DNA of 64,000 nucleotides, from the NCBI RefSeq assembly GCF_003205495.1, contig NZ_QJRX01000005.1, forward strand, positions 1 through 64,000, given 5' to 3'. Origin of the DNA: Aquipseudomonas alcaligenes (GTDB taxonomy: Bacteria > Pseudomonadota > Gammaproteobacteria > Pseudomonadales > Pseudomonadaceae). The notes under the pieces were generated by a model, which made no database searches, had not been told where the DNA came from, and worked only from the letters and a program-made list of their open reading frames with translations. Position 1 is the stretch's first letter; every line of letters starts with the position of its first letter. Below are positions 19,928-30,248 of the stretch, piece by piece. The position numbers were made by a program, and so were the translations under genes.

Positions 19928-19957
19928 AAGGCCCCGACACGAGTCGGGGCCTTTTCA
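19928..19957. terminator. Bidirectional terminator after alaC
   Basis: AAGGCCCCGAC, ACGA loop, GTCGGGGCCTTTT, between alaC and the converging lipoprotein gene. Confidence 0.88.
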
Positions 19958-19959
19958 TT

Positions 19960-20346
19960 TCAGCCCGAGTAATCCAGCGCCGTCCAGGCCCGCGACAGGT
20001 CGCTGGCGATGCTGCAGCCAGGCCGCTCCAGGGCCTCGCCGGCGCCATGCGCCAGGCGCGTCACCTCACCCTCGCCACCGCGCTCGGTCAGCCACTGCAG
20101 GCGGCCGCAATTGGGGGTATCGATCACGTAGCTGGCGGCGATGCTCGACTCCTGCCCCGGCAGCTTGACCACGTCGAGCACCCTGCCAGCCTCCTCCACC
20201 CGCTTGCCGTCGCGCACCAGCACGGCCCAGGCCGCGCCGCCTTCGATCACCAGGTAGGCACCATTGGCCTTGGGTTGCTCCAGCTGCGGCTGGGCACAGC
20301 CGGCCAGCACGGCCAACAGCAGAATTGTCATGAGCTTGTGGTGCAT
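19960..20346 (-). CDS. Putative lipoprotein
   Basis: 128 aa. A signal peptide with lipobox VLAGCAQ is followed by a small domain of unknown family (GAYLVIEGGAAWAVLVRDGKRVEEAG, and two further cysteines). The start at 20346 is preceded by AGGAG with an eight-base spacer; Met6 would be an alternative. Divergent from the 103-aa gene, with a LexA-like box between them. Confidence 0.78.
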   Translation of the reverse strand: MHHKLMTILLLAVLAGCAQPQLEQPKANGAYLVIEGGAAWAVLVRDGKRVEEAGRVLDVVKLPGQESSIAASYVIDTPNCGRLQWLTERGGEGEVTRLAHGAGEALERPGCSIASDLSRAWTALDYSG

Positions 20347-20397
20347 ATAAGCGACTCCTGTTCCGACTTCGGTTGCGATGCGCCGACGGCACTTTAG

Positions 20398-20413
20398 CTG
20401 TACTATTATCCAG
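20398..20413. promoter_or_regulatory. Candidate LexA box
   Basis: CTGTACTATTATCCAG fits CTG-N10-CAG and agrees with 11 of the 16 bases of the gammaproteobacterial SOS-box core; it is followed by TA as in the extended consensus. It lies between two divergent starts, 52 and 67 bases away. Confidence 0.45.
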
Positions 20414-20479
20414 TAGTGTTTATTTGTACAGCGCTTTTCGTTTACTCTTTTGTGGCCCTGGAACCCGAGGAGATCGACC

Positions 20480-20791
20480 ATGCTGGACGTACTGCAGCTG
20501 AAGAACAAAGTGAACCAGATGCCGCTGGAGAGCATCCGCGCCACGGTCGACGAGCTGCGCCTGGAGGGTCTGGTCACCGGCAGCAAGACGCCCTTCAAGC
20601 GGGTGCATTTCAACACCTGCTTCGCCGAGATCGAGGCACTGCTGCAGCGCGCCGGCTATCACCGCCCGGTCGACGTGGTCGGCTACCAGGGCCAGGCCTA
20701 CGCGCTGTTCGACTCCGGCCGCTGGGAAGCGGTGGAAGTGCTGCGCTGGCTCAAGGAATACGTCGAGGAGGCGCAGCGCCAGCGCGTCTGA
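20480..20791 (+). CDS. Hypothetical protein, possible SOS gene
   Basis: 103 aa, soluble, no cysteine motif beyond one Cys, no signal peptide. I do not recognise the family. The sequence reads as a short helical region (LQLKNKVNQMPLESIRATVDELRLEG) followed by an alpha/beta segment (RPVDVVGYQGQAYALFDSGRWEAVEVLRWLKEYVEEAQ). The start at ATG 20480 has GAGGAGA at good distance; ten upstream codons are in frame but would read over that site. The LexA-like box upstream suggests induction by DNA damage. Confidence 0.75.
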   Translation: MLDVLQLKNKVNQMPLESIRATVDELRLEGLVTGSKTPFKRVHFNTCFAEIEALLQRAGYHRPVDVVGYQGQAYALFDSGRWEAVEVLRWLKEYVEEAQRQRV

Positions 20792-20825
20792 AGCGCCAGC
20801 GTTCCGAACCAAAAGCGTTCACGCC

Positions 20826-20853
20826 CGTGCAGGCCAGGCTCCTGCACGGTGCA
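20826..20853. repeat. Inverted repeats upstream of the nrtA promoter
   Basis: CGTGCAGG (20826-20833) and CCTGCACG (20841-20848) form an inverted repeat with a seven-base spacer, and TGCACGGTGCA (20843-20853) is a second, overlapping palindrome. They are 150 bases before the -24 element, where an enhancer would lie, but the spacing does not fit the NtrC consensus. They could equally be a hairpin ending the preceding gene. Confidence 0.35.
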
Positions 20854-20998
20854 GATCCACCTCCCGCCCCTGCGCCTGCCACAGCCTCGTCCATCCCTCG
20901 CAGCATCTCCTAAGCCACTGATTCACAAGCCATCTGCAAGCCAGCGAGGCGCATGACAGGCCCTCCGTTGCCGTCGACCACAGAGCGTGCGGAAAAAC

Positions 20999-21014
20999 TG
21001 GCAAGCCCCTTGCA
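20999..21014 (+). promoter_or_regulatory. Sigma-54 type -24/-12 promoter of nrtABC
   Basis: TGGCAAGCCCCTTGCA has GG and GC ten bases apart, matching the RpoN consensus. It is 155 bases before nrtA, leaving room for the leader. Confidence 0.75.
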
Positions 21015-21041
21015 AAAGCCCTGTCAGATTCCAGCGCAGCA

Positions 21042-21129
21042 CACCAACGGCGGTGAGCCGCGGATCACGGACAACGGCGTCCGTCAGAACTCCCTCCCCC
21101 ATCGGGCGTTCTGGCGTACGCCGTTTTTT
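21042..21129 (+). promoter_or_regulatory. ANTAR-type antitermination leader of nrtABC
   Basis: Stem-loop 1 is CACC-AACGGC-GGTG (21042-21055). Stem-loop 2 is ACGGAC-AACGGC-GTCCGT (21067-21084). The terminator pairs 21073-21090 with 21108-21125 (18 positions, one mismatch, one G-U) and ends in TTTTTT (21124-21129). Stem-loop 2 shares bases 21073-21084 with the terminator, so NasT binding to the hexaloops should prevent termination. Confidence 0.85.
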
Positions 21130-21153
21130 ATTGCCCATGACAAGGAACACCCC

Positions 21154-22437
21154 ATGAGTGAGCGTGATTCGAAAAAACCGGTCGACAACAGCCGCCGCAA
21201 TTTCCTCAAGCAGTCCATCGCCATCGCCGGCACCGTCGGCGGCATCGCCGCCATCGGCCTGTCCGCCCCTGGCTTCCTGCGCAGCGCCGCCTACGCCGCC
21301 GGCTCCGATGCCCCGGAGAAGGCAGCGCTGAACATCGGCTTCATTCCGCTGACCGACTGCGCCTCGGTAGTGGTCGCCGCCACCCAGGGCTTCGCCGCCA
21401 AGTACGGCCTGACCATCACCCCGAGCAAGGAGGCCTCCTGGGCCGGTGTGCGCGACAAGCTCAACACCGGCGAGCTGGATGCCTCGCACGTGCTCTACGG
21501 CATGATGTACGGCTCCCAGCTGGGTATCGCCGGCCCGCAGAAGGACATGGCGGTGCTCATGGGCCTGAACCAGAACGGCCAGGCCATCACCCTGTCCAAG
21601 CAGCTCAGGGACGCCGGCGTCACCACCGGCGAGCAGCTCGCCGCACACATCAAGAAAGGCGGCACGCCGCTGACCTTTGCCCAGACCTTCCCCACCAGCA
21701 CCCATGCCATGTGGCTGTACTACTGGCTGGCCCACCACGGCATCAACCCCTTCACCGACGTCAAGACCATCACCGTGCCGCCGCCGCAGATGGTGGCCAA
21801 CATGCGCGTCGGCAACATGGACGGCTTCTGCGTCGGCGAGCCCTGGGGCGCGCGGGCGATTCACGACAAGATCGGCTTCACCGCCGTCACCACCCAGCAG
21901 ATCTGGGCCGACCACCCGGAGAAAGTGCTGGGCTGCTCGCGCGAGTTCGTCGAGCAGAACCCCAACACCGCCCGCGCCCTGGTCATGGCCCTGCTCGACG
22001 CCAGCCGCTTCATCGAGGCCAGCGCGGAAAACAAGAAGGCCACTGCCAAGCTGATTTCCGGCAAGGCCTACGTCAACGCGCCGGCCGAAGTCATCGAACA
22101 ACGCTTCCTCGGCAACTACGAGGACGGCCTGGGCAACAGCTGGCAGGACCAACACGCCATGGCCTTCTGCAAGGACGGCAGCGTGAACTTCCCCTACCAC
22201 TCCGATGGCATGTGGTTCCTCACCCAGTTTAAGCGCTGGGGCCTGCTCAAGGACGATCCGGACTACGCCGCCGTGGCCGCCCAGGTCAACCAGACCAAGC
22301 TCTACAGCGAGGCGGCCGGCGCCCTCGGCCTGGCCGTACCGAGCAGCCCGCTGCGCGCCAGCACGCTGATCGACGGCAAGGTCTGGGACGGCTCCAACCC
22401 GGCCGCCTACGCCGCGTCCTTCGCGATCAAGGCATGA
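21154..22437 (+). CDS. nrtA: Nitrate ABC transporter substrate-binding protein (Tat-exported)
   Basis: 427 aa. The N-terminal twin-arginine signal (SRRNFLKQ, residues 13-20) and hydrophobic stretch up to AAYAAG indicate export of the folded protein. The mature part belongs to the NrtA/CmpA nitrate/bicarbonate-binding family. The start is ATG 21154 with AAGGAA upstream; in-frame codons back to 20953 run through the terminator and promoter and are not coding. First gene of nrtABC. No nitrate or nitrite reductase gene follows in this window. Confidence 0.93.
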   Translation: MSERDSKKPVDNSRRNFLKQSIAIAGTVGGIAAIGLSAPGFLRSAAYAAGSDAPEKAALNIGFIPLTDCASVVVAATQGFAAKYGLTITPSKEASWAGVRDKLNTGELDASHVLYGMMYGSQLGIAGPQKDMAVLMGLNQNGQAITLSKQLRDAGVTTGEQLAAHIKKGGTPLTFAQTFPTSTHAMWLYYWLAHHGINPFTDVKTITVPPPQMVANMRVGNMDGFCVGEPWGARAIHDKIGFTAVTTQQIWADHPEKVLGCSREFVEQNPNTARALVMALLDASRFIEASAENKKATAKLISGKAYVNAPAEVIEQRFLGNYEDGLGNSWQDQHAMAFCKDGSVNFPYHSDGMWFLTQFKRWGLLKDDPDYAAVAAQVNQTKLYSEAAGALGLAVPSSPLRASTLIDGKVWDGSNPAAYAASFAIKA

Positions 22438-22451
22438 GGAGGTAAGTGAGC

Positions 22452-23309
22452 ATGAATGCCCCTGTCAAAGCGCCACTGCCGGTGGCCAAAGCTACCGCTC
22501 CCAGCCTGCCTCCGCGTCCGGCCTCGCCGGGCGCGGAGGCGCTCGCCGCCCTGTGCAAGGCGGCCATCCCGCCGCTGCTCGGCATCGCCCTGTTCATCGG
22601 CCTCTGGGCCCTGGTGGCGGCACGCAGCGAAGGTCTGCCGGGCCCGCTGTCGACCTGGCACGCGGCGCTGGAGCTGTTCGCCGACCCGTTCTACGACAAC
22701 GGCCCGAACGACATGGGCATCGGCTGGAACATCCTCAACTCGCTCGGCCGGGTCGGCGTCGGCTTCGGCCTGGCGGCGCTGATCGGCATCCCGCTGGGCT
22801 TCGCCATCGGCCGCTTCGCCTTCCTCGCCGGCATGCTTGCGCCGATCATCAGCCTGCTGCGCCCGGTCTCGCCGCTGGCCTGGCTGCCGATCGGTCTGCT
22901 GGTGTTCGAGGCCGCCGGCCCCGCATCGATCTGGGTGATCTTCATCAGCTCGATCTGGCCGATCATCCTCAACACCGCCGCCGGCGTGGCCAGCGTGCCG
23001 CAGGACTACCTCAACGTGGCCCGCGTGCTCAAGCTGTCGGAGTTCAAGGTGCTGACGCGCATCCTGTTCCCCGCCGTGCTGCCGCACCTGATGACCGGCA
23101 TCCGCCTGGCCATCGGCGTGGCCTGGCTGGTGATCGTCGCCGCGGAAATGCTCACCGGCGGCATCGGCCTGGGCTTCTGGGTGTGGGACGAGTGGAACAA
23201 CCTCAACGTCGAGCACATCCTCATCGCCATCATCATCGTCGGCCTGGTCGGCCTGGCCCTGGAGCAGGCGCTCCTGCTGCTGGCCAAGCGCTTCGACTAC
23301 GCGAATTAA
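22452..23309 (+). CDS. nrtB: Nitrate ABC transporter permease
   Basis: 285 aa inner-membrane permease with about six hydrophobic segments; the EAA-type cytoplasmic loop that contacts the ATPase is near NVARVLKLSEFKVLTRILFPAVLPHL. The start is ATG 22452, because GAGGAGGT (22436-22443) is eight bases before it but only two before the alternative GTG 22446. The family is NrtB/SsuC-like; the nitrate assignment comes from nrtA and the leader. Confidence 0.92.
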   Translation: MNAPVKAPLPVAKATAPSLPPRPASPGAEALAALCKAAIPPLLGIALFIGLWALVAARSEGLPGPLSTWHAALELFADPFYDNGPNDMGIGWNILNSLGRVGVGFGLAALIGIPLGFAIGRFAFLAGMLAPIISLLRPVSPLAWLPIGLLVFEAAGPASIWVIFISSIWPIILNTAAGVASVPQDYLNVARVLKLSEFKVLTRILFPAVLPHLMTGIRLAIGVAWLVIVAAEMLTGGIGLGFWVWDEWNNLNVEHILIAIIIVGLVGLALEQALLLLAKRFDYAN

Positions 23310-23319
23310 GGAGACGCCC

Positions 23320-24111
23320 ATGGACAAGTTCGTCGAGCTGACCGCCGTCAGCAAACACTTCGACACCAAGAAGGGGCGCTTCCAGGCCCTCAGTGACGTC
23401 AACCTGAGCATCGCCAAGGGCGAGTTCGTCTCGCTGATCGGCCACTCCGGCTGCGGCAAGTCCACCGTGCTCAACCTGATCGCCGGCCTGCTCGAGGCCA
23501 GCGAGGGCGGGCTGATCTGCAACGGCCGCGAGATCGACGGCCCCGGCCCGGAACGCGCCGTGGTGTTCCAGAACCACAGCCTGCTGCCCTGGATGACCTG
23601 CTTCGGCAACGTCCACCTGGCGGTGGAGCGGGTGTTCGGCGGCAAGGAGAGCAAGGCCCGGCTCAAGGAGCGCACGCTGGAGGCGCTGAACATGGTCGGC
23701 CTCAGCCATGCCACCCACAAGCACCCCAACGAGATCTCCGGCGGCATGAAGCAGCGCGTTGGCATCGCCCGCGCGCTGGCCATGGAACCCAAGGTGCTGC
23801 TGATGGACGAACCCTTCGGCGCCCTGGATGCCCTCACCCGCGCCCACCTGCAGGACGAGCTGCTGCGCATCGTCGGCCAGACCCACAGCACGGTGGTGAT
23901 GGTCACCCACGACGTGGACGAGGCGGTGCTGCTGTCGGATCGCATCGTGATGATGACCAACGGCCCGGCAGCCACCATTGGCGACATCGTCCGCGTCGAT
24001 CTGGAGCGTCCGCGCGACCGCCTGGCCCTGGCCAACGACCACCAGTACCACGAGTACCGCACGGCGGTGCTGGAATTCCTCTACCAGCGCCAGCAGCGCC
24101 CGGCGGCCTGA
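23320..24111 (+). CDS. nrtC: Nitrate ABC transporter ATP-binding protein
   Basis: 263 aa with Walker A GHSGCGKST, Q-loop VVFQNHSLLPW, signature ISGGMKQRVGIARAL, Walker B VLLMDEPFGALDAL and switch His in VMVTHDVDEAV. It lacks the C-terminal NrtA-like domain of cyanobacterial NrtC, so it resembles NrtD/NasD in size. It energises nitrate uptake by NrtAB. Ten bases after nrtB. Confidence 0.92.
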   Translation: MDKFVELTAVSKHFDTKKGRFQALSDVNLSIAKGEFVSLIGHSGCGKSTVLNLIAGLLEASEGGLICNGREIDGPGPERAVVFQNHSLLPWMTCFGNVHLAVERVFGGKESKARLKERTLEALNMVGLSHATHKHPNEISGGMKQRVGIARALAMEPKVLLMDEPFGALDALTRAHLQDELLRIVGQTHSTVVMVTHDVDEAVLLSDRIVMMTNGPAATIGDIVRVDLERPRDRLALANDHQYHEYRTAVLEFLYQRQQRPAA

Positions 24112-24127
24112 GTCCGACGGCACGACG

Positions 24128-24154
24128 AGCCCGGTCCTGTGCCGGGCTTTGTCC
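24128..24154 (+). terminator. Weak terminator after nrtC
   Basis: AGCCCGG and CCGGGCT pair around a short loop, followed by TTGTCC with only a short T-run. Confidence 0.5.
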
Positions 24155-24226
24155 GATCTGCCCCTTCTCGATAGTCATGCCAAGCTCTAGGCTGGCACTG
24201 CCACAACCTCGCAAGGAAGGGAAACC

Positions 24227-24601
24227 ATGCTCTACAGCCTGTACATCGCCGCCATCCTGGCCCTGCTGCTGATCGGCCTGTCGCTCAACGTCACTCGCCT
24301 ACGCATGCGTCACCAGGTCGCCATCGGCGACGGCGGCAAGACGGATCTGCTCAAGGCCGTACGCGCCCACGGCAACAGCCTGGAACAGTCGCTGCTGTTC
24401 ATCGTCCTGCTCTACCTCGGCGAGAGCAGCGGGCGCATCGAAGGCGCTTTGGTGGCCGCCCTCGGCTTCGCCTTCATCATGCTGCGCCTGCTCTACTGCA
24501 CCGGCCTGTTTGCCCGCCTCCTGCTGCTGCGCCAGGTGAGCCACGGGCTGACCATGCTGGTGCTGCTAGCGGTCAGCCTGCTGCTACTGATCCCGCGCTG
24601 A
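24227..24601 (+). CDS. MAPEG family membrane protein
   Basis: 124 aa with about four hydrophobic helices. The family motif R-x-H-x-N-x2-E is present as RAHGNSLEQ. Members of MAPEG include glutathione transferases/peroxidases, but bacterial members like this are uncharacterised. The 3' end overlaps the converging hydrolase gene by 29 bases. Confidence 0.85.
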   Translation: MLYSLYIAAILALLLIGLSLNVTRLRMRHQVAIGDGGKTDLLKAVRAHGNSLEQSLLFIVLLYLGESSGRIEGALVAALGFAFIMLRLLYCTGLFARLLLLRQVSHGLTMLVLLAVSLLLLIPR

Positions 24602-25427
24602 GCCCCTGGCGCAGCCAGCCGTCGATCTGTTCGACCACCGTCTGCGGGGCACGCAGCCAGGCACTGTGCGGGTTCTCCCGCGGCGGCCGGGGCGAAGCCA
24701 GCTGCGCCAGCTGCGGTTCGGCCTGGATCAACCGGGCCAGGCCGAGGGTGGAAGCCGGCGGGGCGAAGTGATCGCCCTCGATCTGGATGAACAGCGAGGC
24801 CACCCGGCTGCGCGCCGGCGGTGCCAGGGCCAGCCCCAGGTGACGGTAGTCGCCGCTGAAGGCCACCCGCCCCCAGTTGCGCATCAGCGAGCGCGCCTCC
24901 TGGCCGCCGAAGGCCAGGCGCCGTCCCGGCAGGTAGCCGAGCACGCTGACGATCAGGCCGAACAGCAACGCCACGCTCGGCGTGAGCAGGCGCCGCGAGC
25001 CGGACCAGTGGCGGTAGTGGATATTGCCGCAGGCCACGCCGATCACCGGCACCGGGCTGTCCGGGTTGGCCGCCGCATAGAGGGTGGCGATGTGTCCGCC
25101 GAGGCTGTGCCCGAGCAGCACTGGCGCCGCCTCCGGAAAATGCCGGCGGGCCAGGTCGAGCAGCTTGGGCAGGAACTCCTCGACCAGCTGGCGATAACCG
25201 TAGTCGTGGCGCCAGCCCGGCCGTGGCCGGCTCTCGCCCTGCCCGGGCCAGTCGGCCACCAGCACGTTGTGGCCGGCCGCCACCAGGCGCTGGGCGAGGC
25301 CGTCGTACTTGCGCGCGGTCACCCCCAGCGCCGGCAGCACGATCAGGGTGCGGGCAGCCTGCGGGGCGGCATAGAAGCTGACCGGGCAATGGAACCGGCC
25401 AGCGGCGAACTGCAGGGCATCGACCAA
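24573..25427 (-). CDS. Alpha/beta hydrolase
   Basis: 284 aa. Nucleophile elbow GHSLGG (Ser) after an N-terminal alpha/beta core, with an oxyanion-hole-like LPALGVTARKYDGLA. A hydrophobic segment in the middle (TPSVALLFGLIVSVLGYLPG) is in the cap region, so it may touch membranes or lipids. The substrate is unknown. A palindrome at 25463-25478 lies just upstream of the start. Confidence 0.82.
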   Translation of the reverse strand: MVDALQFAAGRFHCPVSFYAAPQAARTLIVLPALGVTARKYDGLAQRLVAAGHNVLVADWPGQGESRPRPGWRHDYGYRQLVEEFLPKLLDLARRHFPEAAPVLLGHSLGGHIATLYAAANPDSPVPVIGVACGNIHYRHWSGSRRLLTPSVALLFGLIVSVLGYLPGRRLAFGGQEARSLMRNWGRVAFSGDYRHLGLALAPPARSRVASLFIQIEGDHFAPPASTLGLARLIQAEPQLAQLASPRPPRENPHSAWLRAPQTVVEQIDGWLRQGLSAGSVAAG

Positions 25428-25462
25428 GGCGAGCGCTCCTCTGACTGCTATGGCGGCGAAAA

Positions 25463-25478
25463 TAGAGCAAATGCTCTA
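25463..25478. promoter_or_regulatory. Palindrome upstream of the hydrolase
   Basis: TAGAGCA-AA-TGCTCTA: perfect seven-base arms, 36 bases before the hydrolase start on the minus strand. Typical of a dimer-binding operator. Confidence 0.35.
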
Positions 25479-25497
25479 GCCGCGCCAGCCCCGCCGC

Positions 25498-25980
25498 TCA
25501 GCAGTCGCTCGCGTCGAGAAACAGCTGCGCCAGCTGCTCGATGCCGGCCTGATCCTCGGCGCTGAAACGCGCCAGGTGCGGGCTGTCCAGATCGAGCACG
25601 CCGATCAGCCGGCCGTCCTTGATCAACGGCACCACCAGCTCGCTGTTGGAAGCGCTGTCGCAGGCGATATGACCGGGAAAGGCATGCACGTCGGCCACGC
25701 GCTGGGTCTGCCGGCTGCTCGCCGCCGCACCGCACACGCCGCGGCCGAAGGGAATGCGCACGCAGGCCACCTTGCCCTGGAAGGGCCCGAGGACCAGCTG
25801 CTCGTCGCGGTTCAGGTAGAAGCCGGCCCAGTTCAGGCCCTCCAGCTCATGGAACAAGAAGGCGCAGAACTGCGCGGCGTTGGCGATGAAGTCGCGTTCG
25901 CCGGCCAGCAACGCCTCCAGCTGGGCGGCCAGCAGCGCATAGCCCGTGCGCCCGGCTCCGGCCTGCTGCAGGTCGATCAT
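25498..25980 (-). CDS. Free methionine-(R)-sulfoxide reductase (GAF)
   Basis: 160 aa single GAF-domain enzyme of the fRMsr type. Catalytic cysteines of the family are visible in QGKVACVRIPFGRGVCG and HIACDSASNSELVVPL. It reduces the free amino acid methionine R-sulfoxide, complementing MsrA/MsrB. The start (ATG 25980) overlaps the stop of the upstream ATPase gene by four bases, so the two are co-translated. Confidence 0.9.
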   Translation of the reverse strand: MIDLQQAGAGRTGYALLAAQLEALLAGERDFIANAAQFCAFLFHELEGLNWAGFYLNRDEQLVLGPFQGKVACVRIPFGRGVCGAAASSRQTQRVADVHAFPGHIACDSASNSELVVPLIKDGRLIGVLDLDSPHLARFSAEDQAGIEQLAQLFLDASDC

Positions 25981-26867
25981 CGCGCCGCCTCCAGCAGTTG
26001 CTGGCCGACCCAGCTGCGGGCGAACTGGTAGGCGCAGCGGCCATTGCGGTTGCCCCGCCCCAGCGCCCAGCGGATGGCGAGGACTTCCAGCTCGTGGCTC
26101 CACTGCCACTGCAGGCCGGCCTGGCGCGCCAGCGCCGTGATCCAGTGGCGCACCACGGCGAGGAAGTGTTCCTGGGTGAAGGGGTAGAAGGATATCCACA
26201 GGCCGAAGCGGTCGGACAGGGCGATCTTGTCCTCGATCGCCTCGCTGGGGTGCAGCTCGCCATCGACCATGCGGCTGTCCAGGTTGTCGCTCTCCTTCTC
26301 CGGCAGCAGGTGGCGGCGGTTCGAGGTGGCGTACAGCAGCACGTTGTCCGGCGCGCGCTCCAGCGAGCCGTCCAGCACGCTCTTGAGCACCCGGTAGTCG
26401 CCCTCGCCGGACTCGAAGGAGAGGTCGTCGCAGAACAGCACGAAGCGCTGCGGCAGGCCGATCAGGGCATCCACCACCCTGGGCAGGTCGGCCAGATGGT
26501 CGCGCTCGATCTCGATCAGGCGCAGGCCGCCACGGGCATGCTCGGCCAGCAGCGCGCGTACCAGCGACGACTTGCCGGTGCCACGCGCACCCCACAGCAG
26601 CGCGTGGTTGGCCGGCAGCCCGGCGACGAACTGGCGGGTGTTGCGCGCCAGCTGCTCGCGCTGGGCATCGACGCCGACCAGGTCGTCCAGGCTCAGGTCC
26701 AGGCTGACCTTGAGCGGCTGCAGATAGCCGGCACGCCCCTCGCGCTGCCAGCGCGCGGCGATCACCTGCTGCCAGTCCAGCTCGACACGCTCGGCCGGCA
26801 GCAGCGGCTCGATGCGCTGCAGCACACCCTCGGCCCGCTGCAGAAAACTGTTCAATCGGGAATCCAC
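25977..26867 (-). CDS. AAA-type ATPase (DUF815)
   Basis: 296 aa. Walker A GARGTGKSS, Walker B-like FVLFCDDLSFE, a sensor-1-like LLYATSNRRHL, and the DUF815 arrangement with a C-terminal lid. The cellular role is unknown. It precedes the fRMsr gene in an overlapping pair, which is the only functional hint. Confidence 0.85.
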   Translation of the reverse strand: MDSRLNSFLQRAEGVLQRIEPLLPAERVELDWQQVIAARWQREGRAGYLQPLKVSLDLSLDDLVGVDAQREQLARNTRQFVAGLPANHALLWGARGTGKSSLVRALLAEHARGGLRLIEIERDHLADLPRVVDALIGLPQRFVLFCDDLSFESGEGDYRVLKSVLDGSLERAPDNVLLYATSNRRHLLPEKESDNLDSRMVDGELHPSEAIEDKIALSDRFGLWISFYPFTQEHFLAVVRHWITALARQAGLQWQWSHELEVLAIRWALGRGNRNGRCAYQFARSWVGQQLLEAAR

Positions 26868-26956
26868 GACTCACTCCTCATATCCGCCCTGCCGGCGCCC
26901 AGACACGATGGGCTATGCTTGGCAGGCACCCGCAAAGGACCAGAACGCCGCGCCCT

Positions 26957-29258
<2,302 letters not shown>

Positions 29259-29275
<17 letters not shown>

Positions 29276-29726
29276 CCAGGCTCAGCAACTGCCCCAGGCC
29301 CTGGCGCAGGCCCTCCAGTTGCGCCACGTCGATGCCGCTGTCGCACAGCAGGCGCTCCTTCAACGGCAACACCCGCGCCTTGAGTGCCAGCCCCTGCTCG
29401 CTCAGGGCCAGGCACAGCTCGCGCTCGTCGCTGCTGGAGCGCCGCCGCTGCACCAGGCCCAGCTGCTCCAGGCGCTTGAGCAGCGGCGTGAGGGTGCCGG
29501 AGTCGAGCATCAGGCGCTCGCCCAGGGCCTTGACCGTGGCCTGCTCGGGCGGTTCGGCCTGCCACTCCCAGAGCACCAGCATCACCAGGTACTGCGGGTA
29601 GGTCAGGCCCAGCTCGTCGAGCATCGGCTTGTAGCCACGGATCACCGCGCGCGAGGCGGCATACAGCTTGAAGCACAGCTGGTTGTCCAGCCGCAGCTGC
29701 GCTTCGCCGTCGAGGCCCTGGCTCAT
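29259..29726 (-). CDS. ospR: MarR/OhrR family regulator OspR
   Basis: 155 aa winged-helix regulator. The redox-sensing Cys is in LDNQLCFKLYAASRA, as in OhrR proteins that are inactivated by thiol oxidation; the wing is at RRRSSSDERELCLALSEQG. In P. aeruginosa OspR represses gpx and affects quorum sensing. The gene follows gpx with a four-base overlap, so it is autoregulated if the operator before gpx is its site. Confidence 0.88.
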
Positions 29727-30208
29727 TTCAGCAGTGCTTCGATCTCGCTGGTGAGCTCCTCGGGCTTGGTGGTCGGCGCGAAGCGCTTGACCTGGCTGCC
29801 GTCGGCGCTGATCAGGAACTTGGTGAAGTTCCACTTGATGCCCTGGCTGCCGAGCAGGCCCGGGGCGCGTTTCTTCAGCTGCACGTAGAGCGGGTGGGCA
29901 GCGCTACCGTTGACGTCGATCTTCTTGAACAGCGGGAAGCTGACGCCGAAGTTCAGCTCGCAGAACTCGCTGATGGCGCCCTCGTCGCCCGGCTCCTGCT
30001 TGCCGAACTGGTTGCAGGGGAAGCCCAGCACCACCAGGCCCTTGTCCTTGTACTGCTGCCAGATGCTCTCCAGGCCATTGTACTGCGGGGTGAAGCCGCA
30101 CTTGCTGGCGGTGTTGACCACCAGCACGGCCTTGCCGCCGAAGTCCTTGAGGGTCTTCTGCTCGCCCTTGATGGTGGTGACCGGGATGTCGAAAAGCTTG
30201 TCGCTCAT
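29723..30208 (-). CDS. Glutathione peroxidase
   Basis: 161 aa thioredoxin-fold peroxidase. Peroxidatic Cys in VNTASKCGFTPQY, Gln in FPCNQFGKQEPG and Trp/Asn in IKWNFTKFLI complete the catalytic set. The first Cys and a second Cys in GFPCNQF permit a thioredoxin-dependent cycle, as in bacterial and plant members. Preceded by a large inverted repeat likely bound by OspR. Confidence 0.93.
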   Translation of the reverse strand: MSDKLFDIPVTTIKGEQKTLKDFGGKAVLVVNTASKCGFTPQYNGLESIWQQYKDKGLVVLGFPCNQFGKQEPGDEGAISEFCELNFGVSFPLFKKIDVNGSAAHPLYVQLKKRAPGLLGSQGIKWNFTKFLISADGSQVKRFAPTTKPEELTSEIEALLK

Positions 30209-30248
30209 GGCCTGTGGCTCCGTTGGCGGTAAAGGTGCGGCGAATGTA

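Noticed and set aside
20843..20853. TGCACGGTGCA as an NtrC enhancer for nrtA
   Set aside because: NtrC half sites GCAC and GTGC should be about seven bases apart; here only one base separates them.
22407..24062. 551-codon minus-strand frame opposite nrtB-nrtC
   Set aside because: Antisense shadow: Arg/Ser/Asp-rich with no motif, covering two clear ABC transporter genes.
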